From: Tanytarsus gracilentus
Lineage: Eukaryota > Arthropoda > Insecta > Diptera > Chironomidae
Length of the DNA stretch: 64,000 nt
NCBI GenBank assembly: GCA_038502055.1
Contig: JAXRKN010000044.1
Location: 2,142,001 to 2,206,000, forward strand
Direction: 5' to 3'
Shown here: positions 52,489-64,000 of the stretch, one piece after another
How the letters are laid out: every line of letters begins with the position of its first letter
Numbering within the stretch: the stretch's first letter is position 1
Made by a program: the position numbers and the translations under genes
The notes under the pieces: generated by a model
What the model saw: only the letters and a program-made list of their open reading frames with translations
Told to the model about the DNA's origin: nothing
Databases searched by the model: none

Positions 52489-52494
52489 AATAAA
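52489..52494 (+). terminator. candidate distal polyadenylation signal of enabled
   Basis: AATAAA in gtcgaaataaagatt, followed by TG/T-rich sequence (tctctttgttcacc) about 20 bases later, as expected for a downstream element. Confidence 0.4.
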
Positions 52495-52510
52495 GATTAA
52501 AAATAATCAA

Positions 52511-54009
52511 AAAATATCTCTTTGTTCACCACATTTTTGAGTCATTTTAATTTATTAATTGTATACAAAAAGTATACTTTTATTTAAATTTACTGCCCCC
52601 AAACGGTTCAAGGAATAATAAAAGTTTGAGTGTCGACACTTGACGGGTTACACTCGCAGGTAAATTTCGACACAATTTCCCACCCCTCGTTAAAGTCTCC
52701 ACTCGAAAACTCCCTCGAAAGCCGCCGCGCCTGAAAGTTTTCAGGTCAATTTCAATTAATTAACGACCTATAATCAAATAATTGAAATTGTGAGGAATTT
52801 TTACAGCTAAATCAATCTTAGACTCGAGTATATAGTGCAATTAAAAAGTAAATAGATGAGTTTTATAAATGTGTGAGTGAATTTTACAAACACAGCCATA
52901 AGAAAGCTGCAAAACAGAATCGAAAGGAACTAAAAGAAATTTTTTCATTCTCATTTGATATCGCGTAAGGGAATGCAAAAGGACATTTAGAAATCGTTCT
53001 ACGAGAAATAGTGTGTGCTTGTGATTGCGAGGAACTCAAATTAAATGCAATTAATTGTGAAAGTGAGATAAAAGTAATTACAGAAAAAAAAAATATTTGA
53101 ATAGCAAAAAAAAAAAATTATTTATGTGCAAAAAATTTATTAGTGTGTCAATTGATTGTGCTCTCGTTGAATGGTCGAAAAAGGTGTTCGGAATCAGTCT
53201 AATTGAGGCAATTTTTAATTAATTCAAAATTCATTACGGTGATCTCATGAGCATCCGGTGACTAATTTTCACACTAACTAAAAAAATTCAAATTTGTCAC
53301 AAGCTTGTTGCTTTTTTTTCTCTCTCTCTCACTTCTCAAAAATCGCATAAATTTTTTCCTCATCGTCGCCTTCATATAAAAAAATCTCTCGAAACCATCA
53401 ATTAAAAATTTTCTTCTCACCCCTCTTCACGTATCGAAAAAAATAAAAGCGATAAATTCGAGAGTTATGTCATATGGATCTTATGTTTTGTTTGATCTGA
53501 TCCAACTTCATGCATGACACACTTTCCTCACCATCCCCCGTCCATTTAATTTCCCGAGAAGAAGCGCCAATGATTCCGAACATCATCATCTATTTATGCA
53601 CATCAATCTCATCAATTATTAAGCCTAGAATGAAACGCACGTAAATCATTTAGCTGTGCTCTGTTTGTCGCATCTCCTCTGCCATCAGGTGTCTAATTAA
53701 AAGCATTTATCTCCTTTCTATTATTTAGATCGCATCCGCGCTTCAACTATCGCAACGATAAATACTAATATTGTCATCGTCGTCTTCGCCATCGTGTGCA
53801 ATATATAGTTAATGTATATTTCGATTACATGTGAAATCGACAGGTTTTAGAAAAAGAACAAATTGTATATTTAAAAAAAAAATATTGGTGTGTCTCGCAT
53901 GTGTTATCATCATTGAGAGTGCGGAGTGTGTCTGATAAAGAAGAAGTGAAAAATACTTTTATCGGCTAAAAGAATAAAATACAAAAAAGTTTCATACTCA
54001 AATTCAATT
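52511..54009 (+). other. promoter and 5' UTR region of the ERK gene
   Basis: Less AT-rich patches occur near 52620-52740, possibly the promoter. The region up to the ATG at 54010 is AT-rich leader or intron. A CGT/CGTC-rich patch lies at 53778-53795. No exon can be placed with confidence. Confidence 0.3.
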
Positions 54010-57000
54010 ATGGCTGAAAACTCGGAAAATTCAGCAACCGCACCGAATCCATCAAACTCATACGTGATTCGGGGGCAAATTTTCGAAGTTGGTCCACGAT
54101 ACACGAACTTGGCTCACATTGGTGAAGGCGCTTATGGAGTTGTTGTGTGAGTATATGAAATGTTTAAGTGCACAATAAAAATTGCTTTTATTTCATTCTA
54201 CTTCGAGAGCATCGCAAATAGCCTCAGTCCATATCCATATTACATAAATCTAGCCGTATATGAGTTGCTTGTGTATTACGAGGAATTGCGGCTTACTTTC
54301 CCTTATCGTCAACGTACTTTCCTTGCATATAAAAAAAAAATATTGCGAGTCGGGTCTATTGACGCAAGTGATGCCAATTTTGTGTGATATCAAATTCCAC
54401 AAAAATTCGGAATGTAATTGATATAAAATTCAAGGGTGAAATATTTCTGAAATATTTTTCGATACCCCCTTGAATGAGCAAAAAAAAAAGGAAGAAAGGC
54501 TTAAATTCTCTCCACACATCATTCACATTTTTTATGCTCTCTCATGCCCATCCCGCAGGTATCAATGCTTCGAGTGGATTAATGACATTTTTTTCGTTCA
54601 ATCTCATCGCACGTGCGTGTGAACATTTTTGAATACTAATTCTGAAAAATTCAAATTAATTAAGCTTCTTATGCATGTATATCAGAATTGGATCTTGTTT
54701 TGCAATTTGAGAGCTAATTTTCATGGAGATTGAAGCTTAATTTTTAATAAAGCCTCGTTGAATGTCTTTTTCATTTCTTATTCTTGAAAGAAAAACAACT
54801 GCATTAAAAGAAGAAAATTTCCGTTTCTTATGCGTAATTACTCCTTTGATTAAGTCGTCAGTTGGAATTGAGTGTTATTTCTTCGATATAATCTCTTATC
54901 TATTCACAAACACACCTCCGGTGAAATAGCAAAATTTAAATGTTTAATGGAAGATAAGACTTGCTTGCGATTGACGAGCTCTCAGTAAATTAATTCTTTT
55001 TGATATTAATTTGAATTTTTGAAGATGTTTGACTGTTTTCAGCCATTAAAAAAATTAAATTTACAAATTTTTAAGTTTAGTAATTTATTTTTAAAAATCT
55101 TTAAGTTTATCTATAAAAGTTTTGAAATTTAAAACCTTAAGGGAAAAGAATTTTACAAATTTTTTCAATTGCTGCTAATTGTGGTGGTTTTGGGATGCAT
55201 TTTGGCCACCTCTTGAGTAAATCACACAACTTTATAAGAGCTTTCTTGATAGATTCAGCAATCTCTTCACCCTTCTTGATCAAGTCATCCACATAATCCA
55301 AAATTTCATCCAATGACATTGGACCTTGGACGAACTCTTCACTTGGATTTAAAACAATAAATTCCTCATAATTAATGAGTTCGTCAACTATTGAATTGTA
55401 CTCAACTTCAAAGTCGGGTGGACAACTTAGAAAATTAAATATAATTGATTCTTAAATGTCGAAATAAAATAGTAATTTAAAGTATCTTACGATTCACTTG
55501 AACCACCAGCTAATGTTGATGGAATAATATTGAGACACAAAACTGTGAAAACTACCAAGAATTTCATGTTGAACTGGTTTAAGTGAAAGTTATAACTTGA
55601 TTGATAAATTTCAGCTCAAAACTTCGAGCTTTTATACTTTAGAAAATTTTTCATAACTTGGAAAAAGTTTAAATTATATTTTTAAATCGTAAGCACGAAC
55701 TTTAAAACTGCATGATTTGCTTGACCAATATATAAAATTTAAGTCGCTGGCTTTTGCCCTCAAAAAAAAGTCGTGCATCATGATTTAAATCCTGTGATTT
55801 TTGATGACGATTTTAAAAGTCCTCAATTGAATAATTCACGATGGACTCGATAGGTAAAAAGTTAATAAAATTTTTTAAAATATTCTCAAGCACGTATAAA
55901 AGCACCTAAATCCCTTGGTTATTTCTAAATCAATAGCTTTCAGTCGCTTCCGTCTACACGACTTTTCGATATTTGTTGCTAACAATTTTTTTTGGTTGGT
56001 AGGATTGTATTATTTTTTCATCCCATTTGACGCCTTCGAGGCATTTGTACGATATGTGTGTGCGCTGTACGCTCCATTTGTATCAGAAAAAATGTATTGA
56101 AAGTTCTCTCTTTCGAATTCTTTCATGCCCCTTGTGCATGGCGCAATAAAAAATTTCACGTCTGTATCGAGAAACAATGAGACTTTCGTATTTTTCCTCT
56201 CCCCAAGCTTTGGCCTCCCCCTCCCTCCGCCTAGCGATGATAATGTTCATGCGTGCGAGAATAAATAGGAAATGATTGGCACTTGTAGAATTGTTGATAA
56301 AAATTTGAGAGAAAGAGAAAACTAATCGCTCTAATGGATTTAGCTTTGAAAAAATATTTATTTACGCCTTTTGCATAATTTTAGTCCTTACTCCTTTGTG
56401 AACGAGTAAAATTTCCATTTAAAATTTAATTTCATCAATAATTCATTTGCGAAAAAAAAAGTTTAATCGTGTCAGAGCCTCGAGTTGTATTTGAGGTTTG
56501 CGAGAATAAAATTTGATAAATCCCCTTTTTCTTATTTCCGCTTTTCTGCCAGCAGGAAAATATATTAATATAAAGATTAACTCTAACAAAATGCCTTCGA
56601 AGGTAAAAACAATTTTCCCGTACTTAATTTGAAAAATTCTTTAAAAATTTATGTCTGCACTAACCTCTTTTTAATGACGACGGTCGTGTGCAGAAGTGAA
56701 GAAAATTTTGTGGAATTCGCTCTCACCCTTTTATTTTCTTTTGAAGGAAAACTTTTGCGGTGTTCATTTTCACGAGACGCTAGAAACGAGCTGCGAATAC
56801 ACATGAAGAGGAAAATGTCTTGATTAAATTACAGCACGTATAATTAATACCACAAACACATATCTCGAGTTGAACGTGTGATATGACTTAAATAATATTG
56901 ATTCATAAGAACTATGAGAGAGTAAAATTTGATGCCACAAAGCTTTTCCTTAAAACAACAAACCGACTGCGATATCAAATATCAAAATTTCCTTTTATGA

Positions 57001-60000
57001 TTCGATGTGTAACAAAATGCCAGAAAACATTAATAATTTTAATGCTTGTACGCGTAAATTTCGTAAACCGTAATCACTCTTCACTCATTCAAGCTCTGCG
57101 ATATAAATTATTTATTAAGTTTTTAAGGTTTCCATTTTTTGTCTTCACTCTCTCACGCAGACTTTTAGCTTTTCAATGAAATTGGTTTTTTCATGTTTTT
57201 CCTTTTGTTGCTGTCGCCTTACGCGTGCTTTGATAAAAGAGAAAATTGAACTTTTTTTGGCACTTTTAAAAGCGCGTTGAATTTCAAGCACACGTTTCGT
57301 TCACCTCAAAGCAAACAACAATCAATCAAGAAGTGAAGTTTCTAAAGTGCGTGCGTCATTGCATACAAGTATGCTCTGCAAATAGCAATTCCTCTCAACA
57401 TATTTGTTGCTTTCAATTTGCATAAAATGCTTATTGAAAAACAATTTTCTTCTCCTCGCTCTTAAATAAATGTTGATATGCATGCAGAGTGCTTTTCATC
57501 GCCAGACAGATTAAAATTTGTGGCTGGATTTTGATGTGAGAGAAAAAAGTTCACCTACATAAATTTTTATGGCGGAAATATAAAAAAATTTTATGATTTA
57601 AAAAGAGCTTTTAAAATTGAAAACTTATTTAACATAATTTTGATTAAAAGCTCAATTGTAAAACAATATTCTAACATTTTTTTCTCGCTTCTAAACTGAA
57701 GCATTAACATAATTGCCGTGACAATAATATCCTCATGAAAAATGAAATTGGAAGATTAAATTTTCATTCGAAAATCCTCATGAGTTTTGAGACACACACA
57801 CACAAACACCGCATCAACGTGTAATATCTTCATATGTGATTGCTTTTTACCTTCAATAGCAGGAAAATGTTTGCATGATAAGCATTTATGTGTACATCAT
57901 TAATCAAACATATATATTTTTTCCTATAAATATACTTGATCCGCTCGCATATTGTGCCTCGGAGTACTTTTTGCCATCAAATTCGTATTATTTTGTTTTT
58001 CGAAAGCTTTCACGAATATTTTTATCTCTCGTTTCAGGTCTGCATACGATGTCGTAACAAAAACAAAAGTTGCCATCAAAAAAATATCGCCATTTGAACA
58101 CCAGACGTACTGTCAGAGAACATTGAGGGAAATTAAAATTTTGACAAGATTCAAGCATGAAAATGTGAGTAAAGCTTTTTCTTTTATCAAAAATGTAAAG
58201 GCAGCAAAATGGTCCATTATCCCGAGGGTATTGAAGACCACACTTAACCCTCAACCGAGATATCGTAACGAGCAAATGGTATGCAACAGGTTGCAGGGGT
58301 GAGGGTACGAGAAAATTCATCCCGTGAGTGATTCGTTACAGAAAATCGATTCCAAAACGAATTAAAACTGCTCATAGTGATGGGTATTAACTTGTTGCGA
58401 GCAGAAAACATCTTGTAGCGTCGTTAAAAATAAGAGCTTTAAAAAGAAGTTCTTCTCTCCATCAATTTGTACATAAAAATCTCGCAACTATGACAACAAA
58501 AGCTGCATCAGCTTTTCGCGTGATAAAATTTATATTTTTAATAATTTCTTTTTCGGAATCATTAGGGAATGATAATCATCACGGTGTCGTGGAATCGCTT
58601 AAGCTTTTGCATACAAAATGAAGGCAGAAATTTGTTTGTAACAAGAAAACTTATATTGCACCGTCATGTCACGTACATACTACATAGGTCATTAAGTTTA
58701 TGACACCGTCGGAGTGAGATGCGAAAAAATTAATTAAAGCCTGGCTGTCAGCTTTAATTGGAACGAGAGAGAGAATATTTAAGGCAGAAAGTTGAGACGC
58801 CAAAAAGTGAGAAATAAAAATTTGCTCTCGCCTTGCACGAGAAAATTTTTATGATAATGGATGTGTAAAATAAACAAACAGAGAGATAATTATTGTCTTC
58901 ATAACATCACGTTAGATGTGTGTGTGTGTGTGTGTGTCATTATTTCTGATGAACATTTTCATTAAAGCTCTCATTCTATGTGATATTTTTTAGAGGAAAA
59001 AGACATGACATTTTGTGTTCATATTATCCTTAGTGATATTGCTTGAAAATGAATTTCAGCTTATAAAACTCTGAAGAACAATTTTCTTCTGTAAAGCAAA
59101 AAGTATGATGAGAGCTTTTGATGCATTTTCATTATAATGATGATCCGGATAAATAAAAATAAGCCATTTCGCAAGGTATATACATAAAAAAAATCTCCTC
59201 GTCATGTTCACGCTCAATGCTTAATGCTATTCTATCGTGTTTTTAGTCGAACCGAAGGATTAGATGCAGTAGAATGGAAAATTAATTTTATTGCATTAGC
59301 AAACACGAAGCGGGGCGACATTGCATCGATTGAAAAGGTCATATGCATTAAATAAATGGCAAATGTTGTAGACATTTTAATTATAATCGAACGCAAATAA
59401 AAGTAATTTAATATTTTCAAATCCACTCGAAAAGCTTTAAATATCCGCCCTTAGCATTAAACATTATTTAACGAAAGAACTTACGATTGCTGTTTTTTGT
59501 AACCGACTCCCATTCAGTCCTCCCTTCAATATTCAATTGCTAACCTTTTTTTCTCAATTGCGAAAAGCTAATGAAGCATAATAGACTAAAAAGCAAAAAT
59601 CCTTTTCATACGAAAGCTCGTGAAATATTCTGTTTACCCTCTCCGCTGATGAAGCATAAAATTTAATTTTCCCTCCATTACTATTCAAATTTCTTTCGAC
59701 TTTGAATTCAAACTTAAAACTTTCTTTCGCATCTGTCTGACATTGCTGATAGATTGAATAATAATCATATTATAGCTCCGCTATATATTAATTTTGGATT
59801 TCTCCAAAACCAGTTTTTGGCCCCTAGTGCCAAGACACTACCTTGTGCAATATCAAAACATATACTCAAATGATAGGCCTAGTCAAACCCTACAAACTGG
59901 CGAAAACAGATTTGAAATCGGTTGATCCTACGAGGAGTTAGAGCCATTTAAGTCATCTTACTTTCTCACTTTCTCACTTTCTCACTTTCTTACTTTCTCA

Positions 60001-63000
60001 CTTTCTCACTTTCTTACTTTCTCACGATCTTAGTGAACGCCATATCTCAAGAACGGCTGGTCGGATTTGAGTCGGGTTTGTGGCTAAAGATCGGGTTTTG
60101 GCTCTAGTTGTGCAAGAAGTATTTAGTTTTGAGGTCCGACCCTCCAAGGACCGTCCCTGAGTGCAAAAATGTCCTTTTTCATACAAATTTTCTCTTATAT
60201 GGCTTCATGGGTATCGTTGAACTCGTAATTGCATCAGTAATCGATTGACATTGACGATTTTAAAGGAATGTCCATCATGTTTGGTCAGGAGTGCCACTAA
60301 TGTCCATTTTTCAGAACTATAGCTTCATGGGTATCGTTGAACTCGTTATTGTATCAGAAATCGATTGACATTAACGATTTTTGAAGAATGTCCATCATGG
60401 CCGACCAGGAGTGCCACTAATGTCCATTTTTCAGAACTATAGCTTCATGGGTATCGTTGAACTCGTTATTGTATCAGAAATATATTGACATTAACGATTT
60501 TTGAAGAATGTCCATCATGGCCGACCAGGAGTGCCACTAATGTCCATTTTCAGAACTATCGCTTCATGTATGTCATTGAACTCGTCATTGCATCAGGAAT
60601 CGATTTACATTGATGATTTTTGAAGAATGTCCTTCAAGATTAACCAAGAGTGTCACTAATGCTCATTGCAACGGAGTAGGGTACTAATCTATGCGGAGCT
60701 ATTGGAAATGGCAACGCCGTTTGCAGACCCATCTTGTTTTGAAATTTAATCCACCTTTATTAACTCTCGAATGATTCTTTGAGTCCCCAATGATAAGGTT
60801 GATGGCGTTATGTCGGTTGTAATTTCAGAACCTAGTGAGAGATAAGTGAGATCCCTGAAGTGGTAAAAAATTCGATGAAAAAAGAGAAAATCATGCTTGC
60901 GGAGTGATTTGAAGATAGAAAAAAAAATTTCAACATCGTTTCTGTACAAACAATGTTCAAGGAGATATTTTTTGTGCTGTGTTCGCACGAGGAGGCACGT
61001 TTAAGATGATGGAAGGAAATTTCACTCGAAATTAAAATGAACAGTAACTGCCTGTGTTGTAGAAAATTAATTTAAAGTGGAAAAAGTAATTTTCTCGCCG
61101 TTGAAAGAAATCAATAATCGCGCTTATTCTTTCCCATCATGTATTCGCATCCCAATTTCCATTAGAGCTCGTGATGGATAAGCCGTAATCTTTTGTTGTG
61201 CGGTAAAATTATGTGCGGTTAAAAGCTTTTTTTTGAAGCTCCTTTAAGAGAGCTCTCACATAGAAAATTCTTTGAGTAATGTTTAAATCATGAGCGGAAA
61301 ATATCCCTAAGGTACTTTGTCTGTTGCTCGCTCCTTTTTTTAGGAAACATTTATATAAACATTTGTTTCAATTCAACTTGCTTTCAAACTCAAATGTTTA
61401 ATTTATATAAATATGAACTTTCTATGCTGTGTCCCTTGATACAAAAGAACTTTGCTCCTTTATGATCCTTAAAGCTACTCAAAAATTTTGGGGCAAACTT
61501 AGGCACGTCTAAAAACAATATGGTTATAATTTAATATTTTATGTTGTGAGGTTATTCGTGAATTTTATCAAAGCATTAAAGTTTTATCGACTGAATCCAT
61601 TTTTCATGGAATAACAAAAAAAAAGCTACGTGACATAATTCCCGATAAACCCATATGCCCTCACATTATATATTTTCTTAGAGCTCCATCACGCATCTAA
61701 CGTCATGAACGATAATTTATCTTCTTTTGTTGCTTACTTATCTTAACGACAACCATAAACAAATGAACCATGTGCACCACCACCGTCTGATTTTGTCGTC
61801 TCTCTCTTTTTTTGCTGCTCTCGCATTATTTACTGCGGTGTGAAATTTTCTCGACTCATCATGAAGTGTAAAAAAATGTGTACGCACCAAAAAAAAGGGG
61901 ATGAAAAAGTTTGTTGAGTTGATGAAACTTATCTAGTCAAACACCTGTTGCTTCTTCGATACATCAATATTGATAAATTTTTCTTTTCACTCACTCTTGT
62001 CATAAATGAGTTAGTTCGAAGAAAAAAAAAACTTTGTTAATGTCCTCCTTATGGGATGTGCATTAAACCAAACGAAACTTTAACATTTCAACTTCTTTTT
62101 CTTCTTCTTTTTGCAGATCATAGACATTAGAGACATTTTGCGGGTGCCTAGCATAGAACAAATGAAAGATGTTTACATTGTTCAGTGTTTAATGGAGACT
62201 GATTTATATAAATTGTTAAAAACACAAGTAAGTATGCTCAGTTTTATTAGATTTTGTTGTTTGATGATACTCCGAGACGAAATTTGTTATCGCTCATTTT
62301 AGAAGAGTGTAAAAGTATTCAATTAGTCTTGGATTTTGCATTAAAATTTAAGAGGATAAAAAGAAAGAACTCTTGAGTTTTATTATGAGCAAAGTTTTGT
62401 AATTAAATTGAGTTGCTCTTAAAAGTGTTAACAACGTTTGAAACTAAATTAAAAGTGGGCTCTTTTTCATTCATAAAAAAATTTTAATGAGAAAACCTTT
62501 AAGTATCTGAAATATTTCAAGAATTTTGAAAATATCGTGACCGAATTATTTTTCTCAGAAAGCGCCCAAATTTAGAAGAATTTTTCAACCTACTCATATC
62601 CGCGAAAAGCTCCCAGCAATTTTATGTGAACAAAAAATTATTTAAATTTTCCCTCAAGTAATTCTTAAGCAAAATTTAATCATTTACCTGGTGAATTTAA
62701 TCATATTAGTGAGCTTTTAGTCTTTATGGAGTTTCTTGAACAGAAAATTTATGACACTTAACCCATTTCCATCTTAAAAAACCCTCAATGAAATGTTGAG
62801 TTCAGAGATGAAAGTTGCGACAGTAGTGGCTCATAAAATTCACTCTCTGGAGTGCGAGTGAAAGGGAAATGTTGTAAATAATTCAGCATTTTCTTCTTTT
62901 TACATCGTCATCATCAACATTTCACTTTTCACATGAATGTTGTATGTTTTTGCTCCCCAATCATCTCTTAGTTCTTAATTTAGTGAAAATATATAATAAG

Positions 63001-63990
63001 ACACAAATACATAATTTAATTTATTTTTTCTTCTTTCCAGAGATTAAGTAACGATCACATCTGCTACTTCTTGTATCAAATTTTGCGCGGTCTCAAATAT
63101 ATTCATTCGGCCAATGTCTTGCATCGTGACTTGAAACCATCGAATTTGCTCCTAAATACGACATGTGATTTAAAGGTTTGATTGGCGCACTTAATGCCTA
63201 TTACGATGATGTCGATGATATTAAGAGAGATTAATAAACTTTTTTTTTTGCTCTCTTTACAGATATGTGATTTTGGCTTGGCACGTGTTGCAGATCCGGA
63301 ACATGATCACACTGGATTTCTCACTGAATACGTCGCAACGAGATGGTATCGAGCGCCGGTAAGAAAGTTCTAATCTCGCCCGTTTTCATTAATCCATCTT
63401 AATTAAATATATCCACAGGAGATTATGCTAAACAGTAAAGGTTATACAAAGTCTATTGATATCTGGTCAGTTGGCTGCATACTTGCGGAAATGTTGAGCA
63501 ATCGTCCCATCTTCCCCGGAAAGCATTACTTGGATCAGTTAAATCACATTCTCGGTGTACTCGGATCTCCCTCGCAAGAGGACCTGGATTGCATAGTAAA
63601 CGAGAAGGCTCGCAGCTATCTTCAGTCATTACCATTTAAGCCGAAAGTACCGTGGAATAAATTATTCCCGCAAGCGGACGCAAAGGCACTCGACTTGCTC
63701 GGCAAGATGTTAACATTTAATCCCTACAAGCGAATATCCGTCGAGGAGGCTCTCGCACATCCTTATTTAGAGCAATACTACGATCCGGCTGATGAGGTAA
63801 TTATTAATTATTGTCATCTATCATAGTCATTACTTACTAAATTATTTTCTCTCATGCAACACAGCCCGTTGCCGAAGAACCATTCCGCATTGCAATGGAG
63901 TTGGACGATCTTCCAAAGGAGACGTTAAAGCAGCTAATTTATGAGGAAACGCTACGATTTGCCGACTGTAATCACGAGCAAGAAGCTTAA
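54010..63990 (+). CDS. rl: ERK-type MAP kinase, Rolled
   Basis: Terminal kinase of the Ras-Raf-MEK cascade. Exons: 54010-54146, 58038-58164, 62117-62227, 63041-63175, 63263-63358, 63419-63796, 63865-63990, in phase, 369 aa, as expected for ERK. The glycine loop is IGEGAYGVVV, catalytic Lys is in VAIKKISPFEH, the catalytic loop is HRDLKPSNLLL, the magnesium motif is DFGLAR, and the activation loop has FLTEYVATRWYRAP with the TEY pair phosphorylated by MEK. DIWSVGCILAEML and the C-terminal extension PFRIAMELDDLPKE follow. Introns 1 and 2 are each about 3.9 kb, while the others are 60-810 bases. Intron 1 hosts an antisense gene and intron 2 a repeat element. The stop codon is 10 bases from the window edge, so the 3' UTR is missing. 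Confidence 0.97.
55084..55089 (-). terminator. polyadenylation signal of the nested gene
   Basis: AATAAA on the minus strand, about 48 bases after the stop codon (TAA at 55139-55137). Confidence 0.5.
55137..55567 (-). CDS. nested antisense gene for a small secreted Cys-containing peptide
   Basis: Two exons on the minus strand, 55567-55491 and 55425-55137, joined in phase (GAATC|gtaag ... ctaag|TTGTCC), give 121 aa. A clear signal peptide (MKFLVVFTVLCLNIIPSTLA) precedes a mature part of about 101 residues. That part is acidic first (VEYNSIVDELINYEEF) and then has a basic amphipathic helix-rich end (DDLIKKGEEIAESIKKALIK). Four Cys occur in the mature chain (SCPP, KLCD, PKCIP, KICK), enough for two disulfides. 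A TATA box lies 62 bases upstream of the ATG and AATAAA about 48 bases past the stop, so this is a self-contained gene inside ERK intron 1. I do not recognise the family; lineage-restricted secreted proteins often look like this. Confidence 0.8.
55629..55636 (-). promoter_or_regulatory. TATA box of the nested secreted-peptide gene
   Basis: TATAAAAG on the minus strand, 62 bases before the start codon at 55567, leaving room for a 5' UTR of about 30 bases. This fits a strong, tissue-restricted promoter. Confidence 0.65.
57790..57803. repeat. short (CA)n run
   Basis: acacacacacacaca in ERK intron 1, a simple microsatellite with no other structure. Confidence 0.6.
58165..59771 (+). other. ERK intron 2, part before the repeat element
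   Basis: AT-rich intronic DNA with the TG microsatellite and no coding exon or structured RNA that I recognise. Confidence 0.5.
58916..58938. repeat. (TG)n microsatellite
   Basis: About eleven uninterrupted TG units in ERK intron 2; an ordinary dinucleotide repeat, likely length-variable. Confidence 0.85.
59961..60024. repeat. 8-bp tandem repeat, eight copies
   Basis: Unit ctttctca, with ctttctta at copies 4 and 7: a perfectly phased 64-base array inside the intron-2 element. Confidence 0.9.
60203..60665. repeat. 120-bp tandem repeat, about four copies
   Basis: The string gcttcatgggtatcgttgaa recurs at exact 120-base steps (60202, 60322, 60442) and in a diverged form at 60561. Copies 2 and 3 are nearly identical; copies 1 and 4 differ more, so the array probably grew by central duplication. 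Every frame on both strands contains stops, so it is not coding. Confidence 0.9.
60703..62116 (+). other. ERK intron 2, part after the repeat element
   Basis: AT-rich intronic DNA ending in the acceptor ttctttttgcag at 62116. The first bases (gcaacgccgtttgcagaccc) are GC-richer than normal intron and might still belong to the repeat element. Confidence 0.45.
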
Positions 63991-64000
63991 ATACATCATC

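Larger units (their letters stand above)
50175..52510 (+). other. long 3' UTR of enabled
   Basis: About 2.3 kb without coding potential, rich in A and T and in TTGATAAA-like strings. It runs to a clean AATAAA at 52489-52494. It contains two tandem hairpins at 51488-51588. A long regulated 3' UTR is usual for enabled in flies, but the extent here is inferred from the hexamer only. Confidence 0.5.
59772..60702. mobile_element. repeat element with short inverted ends in ERK intron 2
   Basis: The segment starts with atagctccgc (59772-59781) and ends with its exact complement gcggagctat (60693-60702), with partial matching further in (tatatatta versus the complement of taatctat). Inside are an 8-bp microsatellite and a 120-bp tandem array. 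It is clearly less AT-rich than the flanking intron. No transposase frame is present, and I could not find a convincing target duplication, so the true borders may differ. It looks like a non-autonomous element or an inserted satellite block. Confidence 0.6.

Noticed and set aside
55915..56100. Plus-strand 61-codon frame just after a TATAAAAG at 55895
   Set aside because: The frame starts with TTG, has no leader or splice partner, and the TATA-like string alone is not enough in AT-rich intron sequence.
58165..58320. Open extension of ERK exon 2 into intron 2, with an antisense 110-codon frame
   Set aside because: ERK homology ends exactly at the AAT|gtgagt donor and resumes at 62117; the extension is intronic read-through.
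60203..60665. Regularly spaced repeats that might suggest a CRISPR array
   Set aside because: Copies are contiguous 120-base units without unique spacers, in an animal intron; this is a tandem repeat.

Overview
The window is nuclear DNA from an insect. It is AT-rich, its genes are split by short introns with GT-AG borders, and it encodes animal-specific proteins: a Dpr-interacting Ig-domain neuronal protein, an axonemal dynein heavy chain, ADAM10/Kuzbanian, Enabled and ERK/Rolled. The protein sequences look dipteran. A nematoceran fly (midge- or mosquito-like) is my best guess, but that is inference. There is no prokaryotic, viral or CRISPR content that I can support. Exon models below were assembled by hand from reading frames, splice-site consensus and codon phase; no transcript data were available.

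Layout. 1-6.1 kb (+): a DIP-family Ig cell-surface gene with a possible alternative first exon and a 42-nt cassette exon. 6.1-13.6 kb: gene-poor. 13.6-26.7 kb (-): a complete 20-exon inner-arm axonemal dynein heavy chain (about 3,936 aa, DNAH7/DNAH3 type). 26.7-33.3 kb: gene-poor, between two divergent genes. 33.3-37.9 kb (+): an ADAM10/Kuzbanian metalloprotease with an 18-nt microexon and two possible C-termini. 39.3-40.4 kb (-): a 7-exon secreted S1 serine protease with unusual residues. 40.6-41.6 kb (-): proteasome lid subunit Rpn12, head-to-head with a single-exon 596-aa nuclear-type protein of unknown function (42.1-43.9 kb, +). 44.9-46.5 kb: a 1.6-kb inverted-repeat transposon-like element with a TA target duplication. 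47.6-50.2 kb (+): enabled, with a long 3' UTR that holds two tandem hairpins. 54.0-64.0 kb (+): the ERK MAP kinase rolled, complete, ending 10 bases before the window edge.

The two giant introns of the ERK gene carry cargo. Intron 1 holds an antisense, TATA-driven, two-exon gene for a 121-aa secreted cysteine-containing peptide. Intron 2 holds a repeat element of about 930 bp with short inverted ends, an 8-bp microsatellite and a 120-bp tandem repeat. The genes do not form a single pathway; several (DIP, Kuzbanian, Enabled, ERK) act in nervous-system development and signalling, but their linkage is probably coincidental. The most novel-looking items are the two repeat elements, the nested secreted-peptide gene, the hairpins in the enabled 3' UTR, and the unrecognised nuclear protein.
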